A stretch of 33,667 nucleotides of DNA from Hyphomicrobiales bacterium (GCA_021775835.1 JAJFHC010000293.1:1-33667); one strand, 5' to 3'; positions 16,630-26,316 are shown, counted from the stretch's first letter. Made by a program: numbers and translations. Notes: generated by a model not told the origin, from the letters alone.

Positions 16630-18390
16630 ATGACGTTCAAGGCACAAGTCGACGATATCCGTCACACACTCACTCACATTGCGAATTTTGACGATCAGAT
16701 CGCGGCAGGGCACGTCGCGGATCTGGACACTGAACTGCTCGACGCAATCCTGACAGAGGCCGGGCGCTTTGCCGGAGATGTCATTGCGCCGATCAATTTC
16801 AGCGGCGATCAGCAGGGTGCCACGTTGAACAACGCAAACGTGACGATGCCTCCGGGCTGGCGTTCGGCATACGAACAGTGGGCGCAAGGAGGTTGGGCGG
16901 CCTTGCCTTGCCGCACCGAACATGGTGGCCAGGGCTTGCCGCTGCAGGTTGGCCTCGCCGTCCAGGAGATCTGGAACACGGCATCTATGGCCTTCGGCAT
17001 CGGCACGATCCTCACACAGGGCGCAGTCGAAGCGATCTACGAACATGGCAGCGAGGAACTGCAGGGCAGATACCTGCCGGCAATGATTTCGGGCAAATGG
17101 ATGGGTACCATGAACCTGACCGAGCCACAGGCCGGATCGGATCTCGCCGCCATCAGGGCCACAGCAGAACCCCGGGACGATGGTTCCTACGCCATCAAGG
17201 GCACAAAGATCTTCATCACTTACGGTGACCACGACCTGACCGACAACATTGTCCACCTTGTGCTTGCGCGTCTTCCGGATGCGCCTGCGGGTACACGGGG
17301 CATTTCGTTGTTCCTGGTTCCCAAATTCCTGGTCAATGAGGACGGCACGCTTGGTGGACCCAACGATGTTGCCTGTGCCGGGCTTGAACACAAGCTTGGC
17401 ATTCATGCCAGTGCCACATGTGTCATGGCGTTTGGCGAAAACGGTGGGGCGACAGGCTGGTTGTTGGGGGAAGAGAACAAGGGGTTGGCGTGCATGTTCA
17501 CGATGATGAACAATGCCCGCCTTCACGTTGGCATTCAGGGTGTGGCGATCGCCGAGCGCGCCTATCAGCAGGCCCTCGGTTATGCCCATGACCGCCGGCA
17601 GGGCAGAAGACCGGGCGGTGCAGATGCCGCACCGATTGTCGAGCATCCCGATGTCAGGCGCATGCTGATGACGATGAAGGGATTTGCCGCCGCCGCACGC
17701 GCCATCTGCTACGTGACCGCACACGCGATCGATCAGGCACATCTGGCGCCCGATGAGGCCGACCGTGCCGCCGGTCAGGATCTGGCGGATCTTCTCACGC
17801 CGGTGGCCAAGGCCTTCAGCACCGATATTGGTGTCGAAGTGGCCTCCATGGGAGTTCAGGTCCATGGCGGTATGGGGTTTATAGAAGAGACCGGGGCCGC
17901 TCAGCATTATCGCGATGCCCGTATTGCGCCGATCTATGAGGGAACTAACGGAATCCAGGCGATAGACCTTGTCGCACGAAAACTTCCACTCAAAGGCGGT
18001 GAAGTTGTACATCGTTTCATCACCGGCATCCGCGAGGACGTCGCCGCAATTCTTGAAGACGGCGACGAGTCGCTGGGCCGCACCGGTTATCGACTCTCCC
18101 AGGCGGTTGAGAGCTTGTCGGAGACAACCGACTGGATCCTGCAGCGAGGTGCCGACGAACCCGATCATGTGCTTGCCGGTGCAGCAACGTACCTACGGAT
18201 GTTTGGTCTGGTTGCCGGCGGTGTTTTCATGGCCTGTGGCGCGCGGGCCAGCGGTCAGAATGCAAGCACTGCAAACTTGGCGCGGTTCTATTGTGAAAAC
18301 ATCTTGCCGCAGGTTACAGGTCTTGCTCTTTCGGTCACGACCGGTGCGGACAGCCTGCTCGACATGCCTGCCGATCAACTCGCCGTATGA
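16630..18390 (+). CDS. Acyl-CoA dehydrogenase, DmdC-type subfamily
   Basis: A flavin acyl-CoA dehydrogenase of 586 residues. Features in order are an N-terminal DUF-type helical extension, MNLTEPQAGSDL (159-170), FITYGDHDLTDNIVHLVLARLP, HKLGIHASATCVM, FTMMNNARLHVGIQG, and IYEGTNGIQA with the probable catalytic Glu437, followed by a C-terminal domain. Length and the GDHDLTxNIVHLVLAR segment match the subfamily that includes DmdC (3-methylmercaptopropionyl-CoA dehydrogenase), but most members have other or unknown acyl-CoA substrates. AGAGGA lies 6 nt before the ATG. It heads a plus-strand operon and its stop overlaps a possible start of the SDR gene; the preferred SDR start is 14 bp downstream. 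Confidence 0.9.
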   Translation: MTFKAQVDDIRHTLTHIANFDDQIAAGHVADLDTELLDAILTEAGRFAGDVIAPINFSGDQQGATLNNANVTMPPGWRSAYEQWAQGGWAALPCRTEHGGQGLPLQVGLAVQEIWNTASMAFGIGTILTQGAVEAIYEHGSEELQGRYLPAMISGKWMGTMNLTEPQAGSDLAAIRATAEPRDDGSYAIKGTKIFITYGDHDLTDNIVHLVLARLPDAPAGTRGISLFLVPKFLVNEDGTLGGPNDVACAGLEHKLGIHASATCVMAFGENGGATGWLLGEENKGLACMFTMMNNARLHVGIQGVAIAERAYQQALGYAHDRRQGRRPGGADAAPIVEHPDVRRMLMTMKGFAAAARAICYVTAHAIDQAHLAPDEADRAAGQDLADLLTPVAKAFSTDIGVEVASMGVQVHGGMGFIEETGAAQHYRDARIAPIYEGTNGIQAIDLVARKLPLKGGEVVHRFITGIREDVAAILEDGDESLGRTGYRLSQAVESLSETTDWILQRGADEPDHVLAGAATYLRMFGLVAGGVFMACGARASGQNASTANLARFYCENILPQVTGLALSVTTGADSLLDMPADQLAV

Positions 18391-18404
18391 TTTTGGAGAC
18401 TCAC

Positions 18405-19283
18405 ATGAAGTCGTTGCAGGATAAAACCTTGTTCATAACCGGCGGTAGCCGCGGTATCGGTCTGGCCATCGGCCTGCGGGCCGCTCGAGAGGGCGCCAAT
18501 GTGACGATCGCCGCCAAGACTGCCGAACCTCATCCAAAACTTGAGGGCACGATCTATACAGCCGCGGAAGAGATCCGCGCGGTTGGAGGCAGGGCGCTGC
18601 CTCTGGTGGTTGACGTGCGTGATGAGGCATCCGTGCAAGCGGCTGTGGATCAAACGGTTTCCGAGTTCGGCGGCATCGATATCTGCGTCAATAACGCTAG
18701 CGCCATCCAGATGACCGGGACGCTGGAGACCGACATGAAGCGTTATGATCTCATGCATCAGGTGAACACGCGCGGAACGTTTCTGGTATCGAAGTGTTGC
18801 CTGCCCCACCTGCTCGCCGCATCCAACCCGCACATCCTCAACCTGGCCCCGCCACTGGACATGAGTCCAAAGTGGTTCGGGCCGCATGTGGCCTACACCA
18901 TGGCCAAGTTTGGCATGAGCATGTGTGTGCTGGGGATGGCGGAAGAGTTTCGTGAAAATGGTGTCGCAGTGAATGCGCTTTGGCCCAGGACAACTATTGC
19001 CACGGCTGCCGTAAAATTTGTCGTCGGCGATGACGCCATGATTCTCGGCAGCCGGACGCCGGACATCATGGCGGATGCGGCTTATGCCATTCTGACGAAA
19101 CCATCGAGGGAGTTCACCGGCCAGTTCTGTATCGACGATACTCTGCTGGCGGCGGAAGGCGTCACGGAGTTTGACCACTACAGAGTCGATCCGGCGCACG
19201 ATCTCTATCCGGATTTTTTTGTTCCCGACGACAACACGCCCCCGGCCTCTCTCAAGGCCGTCACTCAAACCAGGACAGACTGA
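18405..19283 (+). CDS. SDR oxidoreductase, HSDL2-like, lacking the usual serine
   Basis: A short-chain dehydrogenase of 292 residues of the HSDL2-like group. It shows TGGSRGIG (12-19) for NAD(P), an NNAS motif (96-99), Y164-x-x-x-K168, and the group's C-terminal pattern MSMCVLGMAEEF and VNALWPRT. In human HSDL2 the segment before the active site reads ISPPL as I recall; here it is L-A-P-P-L, so Ala148 stands where the Ser would be. Activity may therefore be altered. The ATG at 18405 has TGGAG 6 nt upstream, better than the ATG at 18387 inside the previous stop. Its stop overlaps the next gene's ATG (ATGA). The substrate is unknown; a 3-hydroxyacyl compound would suit the neighbouring dehydrogenase. 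Confidence 0.85.
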   Translation: MKSLQDKTLFITGGSRGIGLAIGLRAAREGANVTIAAKTAEPHPKLEGTIYTAAEEIRAVGGRALPLVVDVRDEASVQAAVDQTVSEFGGIDICVNNASAIQMTGTLETDMKRYDLMHQVNTRGTFLVSKCCLPHLLAASNPHILNLAPPLDMSPKWFGPHVAYTMAKFGMSMCVLGMAEEFRENGVAVNALWPRTTIATAAVKFVVGDDAMILGSRTPDIMADAAYAILTKPSREFTGQFCIDDTLLAAEGVTEFDHYRVDPAHDLYPDFFVPDDNTPPASLKAVTQTRTD

Positions 19284-20224
19284 TGACAACGTTGCTGATT
19301 ACCCACGATGCGTTTGCCGGTCATGAAACACCTTCCGGTCATCCCGAACGGGCAGACCGCATCAGGGCCGTCCGCAAGGTTCTGGACGCCGAAATCTTCG
19401 ACGACCTGACACGCGAAGAAGCTGCGATGGGGTCGACGGAGGACGTGGCGCGGGCCCATCCGCAGAGTTTCATCGACACCATTCGCCAGGCCGTTCCAGG
19501 TGAGGATGAGGAATCCGTGCCGCTGGATCCCGATACATGGGCGTCGCCGGGAAGCTGGGAGGCCGCCATGCGCGCGGTCGGTGCCGCCAAACGGGCTGTG
19601 GATCAGGTTGTGTCGGGCGAGGTCGATAATGCTTTCTGTGCCGTGCGTCCGCCCGGTCATCATGCCGAGGCCAACCGGGCCATGGGGTTTTGCCTGTTCA
19701 ACACCATCGCGGTTGGCGCCCATTACGCTCGCGAAGTCCACGGACTGGAGCGGGTGGCGGTCGTCGACTTCGATGTCCATCACGGTAACGGTACCCAGGA
19801 TATCTTCTGGAAGGACCGCAACCTGGTCTACAGTTCCACTCATCAGATGCCGCTTTATCCCGGCACCGGTGCCAGGTCCGAAACCGGTGAGGGCAATATC
19901 TTCAACGCCCCCCTGTCGCCAGGCGACGGGAGTGAAAGATTCCGTGAAGCGATTACGTCGGTGGTGATTCCCGCACTGGAAAACATGGCGCCCGACCTGA
20001 TCATGATATCGGCGGGATTCGACGCCCATCGAGACGACCCACTGGCCAATCTTAATCTCTCTGAAGAAGATTTTGGATGGGTTACGGCCCGCCTGATGGA
20101 TGTTGCGGACAAAACTGCGTCGGGGCGTATTGTCTCCCTGCTCGAGGGCGGTTATGACTTGCACGCACTTGCCGCATCCACCGCCACTCATGTGCGCACG
20201 CTGATGCAGGCCGGATCTGATTGA
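19283..20224 (+). CDS. Histone deacetylase-superfamily zinc deacetylase
   Basis: A class II HDAC-like or acetylpolyamine-amidohydrolase-like enzyme of 313 residues that would remove acetyl groups from an amine or lysine. Active-site positions are complete: HPER (20-23), His126-His127 in RPPGHHAE, zinc ligands Asp164 and His166 in DFDVHHGNG, zinc ligand Asp247 in GFDAHRDDP, and the transition-state Tyr291 in EGGYD. The ATG overlaps the TGA of the SDR gene, indicating translational coupling. The substrate may be an acetylated polyamine, protein or small metabolite. I recall HDAC-like genes just before xseB and dxs in many Rhizobiales. Confidence 0.92.
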   Translation: MTTLLITHDAFAGHETPSGHPERADRIRAVRKVLDAEIFDDLTREEAAMGSTEDVARAHPQSFIDTIRQAVPGEDEESVPLDPDTWASPGSWEAAMRAVGAAKRAVDQVVSGEVDNAFCAVRPPGHHAEANRAMGFCLFNTIAVGAHYAREVHGLERVAVVDFDVHHGNGTQDIFWKDRNLVYSSTHQMPLYPGTGARSETGEGNIFNAPLSPGDGSERFREAITSVVIPALENMAPDLIMISAGFDAHRDDPLANLNLSEEDFGWVTARLMDVADKTASGRIVSLLEGGYDLHALAASTATHVRTLMQAGSD

Positions 20225-20240
20225 CGGGAGGCTGAACCAA

Positions 20241-20504
20241 ATGGCTGCGGAAAAACCTGATGCAGGCGATGAAGACATTTTAAGCCTGAGTTTCGAAAAA
20301 GCACTGGCGGAACTCGAGCAGATCGTCGGCAAGCTTGAAGGCGGCAGCGTGGAACTGGAAGACTCGATCGCGATCTATGAGCGTGGCGAAAAGCTGAAAG
20401 CCCATTGCGATGCGCTGTTGAAGAGTGCTGAGGCCCGGATAGAAAAAATCACCCTGTCGGCGGACGGCAAACCGTCGGGAACTGAACCGATGGATGCGGA
20501 CTGA
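20241..20504 (+). CDS. xseB: Exodeoxyribonuclease VII small subunit
   Basis: XseB pairs with the large subunit XseA to form exonuclease VII, which degrades single-stranded DNA into oligonucleotides. The 87 residues contain the family core [27 protein letters not shown], then [24 protein letters not shown], forming a long helical hairpin. GGGAGG precedes the ATG, 16 bp after the HDAC-like gene. xseA is not in the window. It ends this operon. Confidence 0.95.
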   Translation: MAAEKPDAGDEDILSLSFEKALAELEQIVGKLEGGSVELEDSIAIYERGEKLKAHCDALLKSAEARIEKITLSADGKPSGTEPMDAD

Positions 20505-20529
20505 TCCAGGTTCGGGACGGATCCCTGGA
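20505..20529 (+). terminator. Possible weak hairpin after xseB
   Basis: TCCAGG (20505-20510) and CCTGGA (20524-20529) form a 6-bp stem with a 13-nt loop directly after the xseB stop. It sits between convergent genes, but the following bases are not a U-tract, so termination is uncertain. Confidence 0.28.
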
Positions 20530-20544
20530 CGACAAGTGTAATTG

Positions 20545-21984
20545 TTACGTCTGGGGCGGGCGCATTTTCTCAAGCGGCATCGGTTTGGTTGCCAGAAACC
20601 GGCCCGCTGCAACCAGTCCAAGCAGGGCAAATGGTATGCACCAGAGAAATATCGATGTCGCTGCAGATGCGTTGACGGCATTGGAGGCTTCGGGTGCGAA
20701 CCCGGCCCCGTTGGCAATGACGCCTACGTATGCGGCCCCGATGGCATAACCTGATCGCTGGATGGTGGGTATGGCCGCGGCCACGCGCTGGGCTTCACCT
20801 GGATCGGCGAGTGCAGTCGCCCGCCGCAGTATGAAGGTCCAGCACATACCGAAACCGATACCTTCCAGGCCGGCAAACACGGCGACCAGCCACACCGGTC
20901 CGTTCGGGACGCTGTAGGCAAAGCCGAAAATGCTGGATGTCAGAACCAGCATGCCGGTGGCAATCATGCGGCCATCATGACGAGCGGACACGCCCGATAT
21001 CAGGACTGCGGCAAGCGTCCAGCCGATCGAGGAGCACGCGATGACATAACCGGCCACCAGTGCCGATGATCCATGGAGTTGGACCATCAGAAGGGGTCCG
21101 TACACGGAGATGGCGATGGCAGCGATCGTGAAACACAGGATCATGGTGAGCCCGGCGCCCACGGGGTTGAGCAGACTGATGGCATTGCGCGGAAGCAGGC
21201 GGTTGGCATCCCGGGCCGAGTCGAACCGGAGAAAGAGTGCCAGACAAGTGAGGCCGGCAAGGGCGAAAGCGAGGGTGCTGATCGCGGATACCTGCAGACC
21301 GGCATAGGCAATCAGCACGACACCGGCTGACAGGAACATCAGCCGCACAATCGGAAAACGTTTTTGATCCGGCTGGTCCGTTGGCGACGTATGTTTGCCA
21401 ATCCGGGTGGCAATCCACAATGCCAGTATCGCCGCCTGCACGCTGAAGAACCAGAAACCGCCCCGCCAGGTCCCGTATTCCACAAAGAAGCCACCCACCA
21501 GCGGGCCCATGAAGGCGGAGGTGCCCCATAATGTTGAAATCGCTGCCATGACGCGCGCCAGCAATCGGTTGGGAAACAGGATTCCCGTGGCGACAAAGGA
21601 AAGGGCAACCAGTCCGCCGCCGCCCAGTCCTTGCATGAGACGCCCCGCCAGGACGACCCACATTTCTGGCGCCATGGCACTCACCACACAGCCCGCGCCA
21701 AAAAGACAGGCCGCAAGGCTCATGGGCAGGCGAAGGCCGTAGCGCATTGCCAGCAACCCACTCGCAGCTCCGGCGACGATCGTGCCGATTTCATAGAGCG
21801 CAACAGTCCAGGAAATCAGGTGAGCGCCGCCGATTTCTGCAATAATTGCCGGCATCATGGTGGCCACCAGAAGACTGTCGGCCGCATGCAGCCACACGCT
21901 CAGGCAGACCAGCGCCAGGGCCAGAGCATGCTGCCGGTTGAGGAGTTCACTCCATCGCACAGTGCTGGAATCGGCCTCAGTCAT
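20545..21984 (-). CDS. MFS drug/metabolite transporter (DHA2-like)
   Basis: A 479-residue, highly hydrophobic major-facilitator protein with about 12-14 membrane spans. The loop between spans 2 and 3 reads GLLAMRYGLRLPM, a motif A variant without the usual Asp. The antiporter motif C is present in GPLVGGFFVEYGTWR near residues 157-171. It probably effluxes drugs or small organic molecules with proton exchange. It is the only minus-strand gene inside a plus-strand block and splits xseB from dxs. A six-codon frame (ATG at 22000 on the minus strand) overlaps its start codon. No strong ribosome site precedes the ATG at 21984. Confidence 0.85.
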   Translation of the reverse strand: MTEADSSTVRWSELLNRQHALALALVCLSVWLHAADSLLVATMMPAIIAEIGGAHLISWTVALYEIGTIVAGAASGLLAMRYGLRLPMSLAACLFGAGCVVSAMAPEMWVVLAGRLMQGLGGGGLVALSFVATGILFPNRLLARVMAAISTLWGTSAFMGPLVGGFFVEYGTWRGGFWFFSVQAAILALWIATRIGKHTSPTDQPDQKRFPIVRLMFLSAGVVLIAYAGLQVSAISTLAFALAGLTCLALFLRFDSARDANRLLPRNAISLLNPVGAGLTMILCFTIAAIAISVYGPLLMVQLHGSSALVAGYVIACSSIGWTLAAVLISGVSARHDGRMIATGMLVLTSSIFGFAYSVPNGPVWLVAVFAGLEGIGFGMCWTFILRRATALADPGEAQRVAAAIPTIQRSGYAIGAAYVGVIANGAGFAPEASNAVNASAATSIFLWCIPFALLGLVAAGRFLATKPMPLEKMRPPQT

Positions 21985-22343
21985 GTCTGTCGGTCATCGT
22001 GTCTGAAATTCAGGGCGTCTGAAATTCGAAGGAATAAAAAAAGTATTCTCTTTCTTTAATAGTCGAAAATACCGGCAAAGGAAAACGAATTCTTGCTGCA
22101 GGGTTCGCTGACCGGCATTCCCATTCAGTCACAAAGGGTTATGGTTTCAAATTATGGTAGCGTTTGCTATAAACACGCGGTTGTGTCGTGATGAGCGTTG
22201 CGGCCAGTTGAATTGTTACAAACCCGCTCCAAATGAGATAGTAGCGCCAAAGGAAACGGTTATTGACGCATTCCACACATGAAGAGCGTTGATGATGGAA
22301 TTTTCAGGTTACGGCAGGTCCAGGGGCGAATGAGAGGTTTACG
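21985..22343. other. 359-bp divergent gap between the MFS gene and dxs
   Basis: The gap is AT-richer than the flanking genes. It carries a tandem 11-bp repeat near the MFS start (22001-22027), a GTATT/AATAC dyad around 22042-22074, and no recognisable RNA gene or riboswitch. No convincing promoter for dxs was found by eye. Confidence 0.5.
22001..22027. promoter_or_regulatory. Tandem 11-bp direct repeat GTCTGAAATTC
   Basis: The same 11 bp occurs at 22001-22011 and 22017-22027, a 16-bp period, 17-43 bp upstream of the MFS start codon. The unit is near-palindromic in its CTGAAATTCAG part. It may be an operator for the transporter, but no regulator gene is adjacent. Confidence 0.35.
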
Positions 22344-24266
22344 GTGACTGCGGATAGCAAGACCCCTTTGCTCGACACCGTGCGCGTGCCTTCAGATCTG
22401 CGCGCACTCGACGAAAAGGATCTCAGACGATTCGCCGACGAACTGCGCACCGAAACCATCGATGCGGTATCGGTTACCGGCGGACATCTGGGGGCCGGTC
22501 TCGGTGTGGTCGAACTGACAGTTGCCCTCCATTACACTTTTGACACGCCAGTTGACCGTCTGATCTGGGATGTGGGCCATCAGTGTTATCCACACAAGAT
22601 TCTGACTGGACGCCGCGACCGCATCAGAACCCTGCGGCAGGGAGAAGGGCTGTCAGGATTCACCAAGCGTGCGGAAAGCGAGTACGATCCGTTTGGCGCG
22701 GCACATTCCTCAACGTCGATTTCCGCAGGTCTCGGCATGGCCGTTGCCCGCGATCTGTCCGGCGATACCAACAATGTTGTGGCCGTGATTGGCGACGGCG
22801 CCATGAGTGCCGGCATGGCTTATGAAGCCATGAACAATGCCGGATCCATGGACAGCCGCTTGACGGTTATTCTCAACGACAACGACATGTCGATTGCCCC
22901 GCCGGTGGGTGCCATGAGCGCTTATCTGGCCCGCCTGATTTCCGGCGGCGCCTATCGTCATGTGCGCAATTTTGCCAAGCAACTGGCCAAGCGTTTGCCC
23001 AAGGGCCTGGAAGAAAAGGCCATGCGGGCGGAGGAATATACGCGCGGTTTCTGGACTGGCGGCACTCTTTTCGAGGAACTCGGGTTCTATTACGTGGGCC
23101 CGATCGACGGCCACAATCTCGAACACCTTCTTCCCGTTCTGCGCAACGTGCGCGACTCGAAGGAAGGCCCAATTCTGGTTCATGTCGTGACCCAGAAGGG
23201 CAAAGGCTATCCGCCGGCGGAGGCCTCGGCCGACAAGTATCACGGTGTTGCCCGGTTCGACGTAGTGACTGGGGCCCAGTCGAAACCCAAACCCAATGCA
23301 CCATCCTATACCAAGGTCTTCGCCCAAAGCCTGGTCAAGGAAGCCGAGAAGGACGACAAGATTGTCGCCGTCACTGCAGCCATGCCGTCTGGCACCGGCC
23401 TCGACCTGTTCGCGGATGCGTATCCCGACCGTTGTTTTGACGTCGGCATTGCCGAGCAGCATGCCGTGACGTTTGCCGCCGGCCTGGCGACAGAAGGCTA
23501 CAAACCATTTGCAACCATATACTCGACCTTCCTGCAGCGTGCCTACGATCAGGTCGTGCACGATGTGGCGATCCAGCGTCTGCCGGTCCGGTTTGCCCTC
23601 GACAGGGCAGGGCTCGTAGGCGCAGATGGCCCGACACACGCTGGTGCGTTTGACATTACCTACCTTGGGACCTTGCCGGGCTTTGTCCTCATGGCCGCGG
23701 CCGATGAAGCAGAACTTGTGCACATGGTTGCAACCGCTGCAGCCATAGATGATGGACCCAGCGCCCTGCGCTATCCGCGCGGCGAGGGCGTTGGCACCGA
23801 CATGCCGGAAATGGGTGTGCCTCTGGAGATCGGCAAGGGCCGGGTTGTACGGGAAGGCTCGACAGTTGCCTTGCTCAGCTATGGCACGCGACTTCAGGAG
23901 TGCCTTCTGGCTGCCGATCAACTCGGTGCGCTTGGTTTCTCCACAACCGTTGCTGATGCCCGGTTTGCCAAACCTCTGGACGAGGATCTCGTGCGCCGGC
24001 TTGCTGGCAACCATGAAATCCTGATTTCGGTCGAAGAGGGCGCCATCGGCGGATTCGGCTCTTATGTCCTACAGTTCCTGGCGAAAGAAGGTTTGCTCGA
24101 CCGTGGGCTGAAAGTACGCGCCCTGACACTACCTGACGTCTTCATCGATCACGACAAACCGACCGCCATGTATGACGTGGCTGGGCTTAATGCGCCGGGC
24201 ATCGTTGAAACTGTGCTGTCTGTTCTCGAGCATCCGATCGTGCTTGAGTCACCTCGTCTGGCGTAA
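22344..24266 (+). CDS. dxs: 1-deoxy-D-xylulose-5-phosphate synthase
   Basis: DXS condenses pyruvate and glyceraldehyde 3-phosphate to form DXP, the first step of the MEP isoprenoid pathway, and also feeds thiamine and pyridoxal synthesis. The 640-residue protein has GHQCYPHKI (75-83), the thiamine-diphosphate motif [18 protein letters not shown], a pyrimidine-domain signature [13 protein letters not shown] carrying the catalytic Glu, and [15 protein letters not shown]. Length and domain order (TPP, transketolase Pyr, C-terminal) are normal. The GTG at 22344 follows GAGAGG. It leads an operon with tlyA 6 bp downstream. Confidence 0.97.
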   Translation: MTADSKTPLLDTVRVPSDLRALDEKDLRRFADELRTETIDAVSVTGGHLGAGLGVVELTVALHYTFDTPVDRLIWDVGHQCYPHKILTGRRDRIRTLRQGEGLSGFTKRAESEYDPFGAAHSSTSISAGLGMAVARDLSGDTNNVVAVIGDGAMSAGMAYEAMNNAGSMDSRLTVILNDNDMSIAPPVGAMSAYLARLISGGAYRHVRNFAKQLAKRLPKGLEEKAMRAEEYTRGFWTGGTLFEELGFYYVGPIDGHNLEHLLPVLRNVRDSKEGPILVHVVTQKGKGYPPAEASADKYHGVARFDVVTGAQSKPKPNAPSYTKVFAQSLVKEAEKDDKIVAVTAAMPSGTGLDLFADAYPDRCFDVGIAEQHAVTFAAGLATEGYKPFATIYSTFLQRAYDQVVHDVAIQRLPVRFALDRAGLVGADGPTHAGAFDITYLGTLPGFVLMAAADEAELVHMVATAAAIDDGPSALRYPRGEGVGTDMPEMGVPLEIGKGRVVREGSTVALLSYGTRLQECLLAADQLGALGFSTTVADARFAKPLDEDLVRRLAGNHEILISVEEGAIGGFGSYVLQFLAKEGLLDRGLKVRALTLPDVFIDHDKPTAMYDVAGLNAPGIVETVLSVLEHPIVLESPRLA

Positions 24267-24272
24267 GACAGT

Positions 24273-25046
24273 ATGGGCGCAAGCCTGGAACATCATCAAA
24301 AAACCAGGCTGGACGTGCTTCTCGTGGAGCAGGGCTTGTGCACCACACGAGCCAGAGCCCGGGATGCGGTCCTGAGGGGACAAGTTACAATCGACGGCAA
24401 TGCGGCCCGTAAACCGGGTTTGCTTGTCGGCGGCGCGGCCAAACTGCGCGTGGCCGAAGACGCACTTCCTTACGTCTCCCGGGGTGGATTGAAACTCGCC
24501 CGAGCGCTTGATGTCTTTGCAATTGATCCAACCGGACTTACCGCCATCGATCTGGGCGCATCGACCGGCGGTTTCACCGATGTCCTGCTTCAGCGTGGCG
24601 CCGCCCGGGTTTTCGCCGTCGATGTCGGCACAGGGCAGTTGAATCCAATGTTGCGCGACGACAAACGGGTTGTGGTGCTTGAGAAAGTCAATGCACGTGA
24701 TCTCTCCCGCGACCACATTCCGGCAGATTTCCAACTGGTGGCCTGCGATGTCAGTTTTATCAGTCTCAGACTTGCCCTGCCGGCCACGCTCGCCATGGCG
24801 CGGGAGTCCGCCCGTCTTGTCGCGCTGATCAAGCCGCAGTTCGAAGCGGGCAGGAACCGGGTCGGCAAGGGCGGTATTGTCCGTGACGAGGCGGTGCATC
24901 GGGCTGTCTGTGACGACATTGTGGGGTGGATCGAATCCAGCGGCTGGCAGGTCGATGGGGTTGAACCATCACCGGTTGAAGGTCCCGACGGCAATCGGGA
25001 ATTCCTCATTGCGGCAACCAGAACTGGAGCGGCCGATGCCGGGTGA
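24273..25046 (+). CDS. tlyA: TlyA-family rRNA 2'-O-methyltransferase (FtsJ-like with S4 domain)
   Basis: The 257-residue protein joins an N-terminal S4 RNA-binding domain (about 11-70, R-L-D-V-L-L-V, then VTIDGNAARKPG) to a Rossmann SAM domain. SAM motif I reads IDLGASTGGFTDVLLQRGA, with VACDVSFISLRLALP and LIKPQFEAG later, as in TlyA proteins that methylate ribose in 16S and 23S rRNA. Some members were named hemolysins. It starts 6 bp after the dxs stop, and its end overlaps the next gene by 11 nt. The rRNA target is inferred from the family. Confidence 0.93.
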   Translation: MGASLEHHQKTRLDVLLVEQGLCTTRARARDAVLRGQVTIDGNAARKPGLLVGGAAKLRVAEDALPYVSRGGLKLARALDVFAIDPTGLTAIDLGASTGGFTDVLLQRGAARVFAVDVGTGQLNPMLRDDKRVVVLEKVNARDLSRDHIPADFQLVACDVSFISLRLALPATLAMARESARLVALIKPQFEAGRNRVGKGGIVRDEAVHRAVCDDIVGWIESSGWQVDGVEPSPVEGPDGNREFLIAATRTGAADAG

Positions 25047-26280
25047 CACTATGGAATTGCTGGTGGAGACGCTCGGTCACAAGGGCGATGGCATTGCCCG
25101 CGCAAATGGGGAGGCTATCCATATTGAAAGGGCGCTGCCCGGAGAGAGTGTCCGCGTTGAATGCCATGGCTCACGCGGCGATCTGGTCGAAGTAATCAAT
25201 CCGTCGAGCGATCGGCAGAAGGCACCATGTCGTCATTTTCAACGCTGCGGCGGGTGTGCTGTTCAACATATCAAAAGTGAAATCTATCTCGATTGGAAAC
25301 GGCAACTGGTTGTCGATGCGTTGAAAGCGCGCGGTATCGACATGGCCGTATCCGCTCCAATTCCGGTTGCGGAATTTAATCGCAGGCGGGCCACATTCAC
25401 CGCTCGTCGAACCAAGACCGGCACAATGATCGGGTTCCATGCCAGGCGAAGCGACGAAATCGTACACATTGAGGAGTGCCGGATTCTGATGCCGGAAGTG
25501 TTTGCGATCCTGCCGAAATTGCACGGCCTGCTGCGAGTGGGGCTATCCCGGCGCAAACCTGCATCAATACAGGTTACCGCGACCCGTAACGGGCTCGATA
25601 TTGCCGTGAATGACGGCAAGCCGCTGGAAGGATTGGAAATGCGAGGGGCGCTCGCTGGTTTCGCGGAAGAGCTTGACCTGGCGCGATTATCCTGGAGCGG
25701 CGAAGAAGTATCGCGGCGTAAACCGCCTGTTCAATCTTTCGCCGGCATCGATGTCCTGCCCCCGACGGGTGCATTCCTGCAGGCGGCAACGGAGGCGGAA
25801 AGCGTGATCATCGAACGGGTCTGCAACGGCGTTGGCGACGCCGGACGGGTCCTCGATCTTTTCAGCGGCGTCGGAACGCTCTCCCTGCCTTTGGCCCGGA
25901 AGGCTCCGGTACACGCAATCGAAGTGAGCCAGCCGGCTTTGACAGCGCTTCAGGCCGCGGCAAACACGTCGAGCGGGCTGAAGCCGGTTTCCACGGAACG
26001 TCGGGACCTGGTTGAACGCCCCTTGATGGACCATGAACTTGCAGGATATGACGCCGTCGTGCTCGACCCACCCCGGGCGGGCGCCAGGGAACAATGTGGG
26101 ACCATCGCACAGTCCGACGTACAGCGTGTCGTATCCGTGTCCTGCAATCCTGCGACATTTGCCCGAGATGCCCGCATATTGATTGACGGCGGCTTCAAAC
26201 TTGAATCGGTCACACCGATCGATCAGTTCCTTTATTCGCCACATGTGGAAGTTGTTGGTATTCTGTCGAGAATGTCATGA
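25036..26280 (+). CDS. RlmD/RumA-like 5-methyluridine RNA methyltransferase with [4Fe-4S] motif
   Basis: A class I SAM methyltransferase of 414 residues that methylates C5 of uridine in RNA. It starts with a TRAM-like region (about 5-60, LGHKGDGIARANGEAIHIERALPGE). Cys65, Cys71, Cys74 and Cys148 match the RumA-type iron-sulfur ligand spacing. SAM motif I is LDLFSGVGTLSLPLA; LDPPRAGA and the catalytic SCNPATF (Cys370) complete the active site. The ATG at 25036 has GGAG 6 nt upstream and overlaps the tlyA end by 11 nt. The exact target may be rRNA or tRNA. Confidence 0.9.
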   Translation: MPGDTMELLVETLGHKGDGIARANGEAIHIERALPGESVRVECHGSRGDLVEVINPSSDRQKAPCRHFQRCGGCAVQHIKSEIYLDWKRQLVVDALKARGIDMAVSAPIPVAEFNRRRATFTARRTKTGTMIGFHARRSDEIVHIEECRILMPEVFAILPKLHGLLRVGLSRRKPASIQVTATRNGLDIAVNDGKPLEGLEMRGALAGFAEELDLARLSWSGEEVSRRKPPVQSFAGIDVLPPTGAFLQAATEAESVIIERVCNGVGDAGRVLDLFSGVGTLSLPLARKAPVHAIEVSQPALTALQAAANTSSGLKPVSTERRDLVERPLMDHELAGYDAVVLDPPRAGAREQCGTIAQSDVQRVVSVSCNPATFARDARILIDGGFKLESVTPIDQFLYSPHVEVVGILSRMS

Positions 26281-26316
26281 GTGGGCCACGGGGGATCTGG
26301 AAAACAAGGAGCCGAC

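Noticed and set aside
16564..18168. A 534-codon open frame on the minus strand
   Set aside because: It is antisense to the acyl-CoA dehydrogenase and has no recognisable motif.
22710..24014. A 434-codon open frame on the minus strand
   Set aside because: It is antisense to dxs and shows no family pattern.
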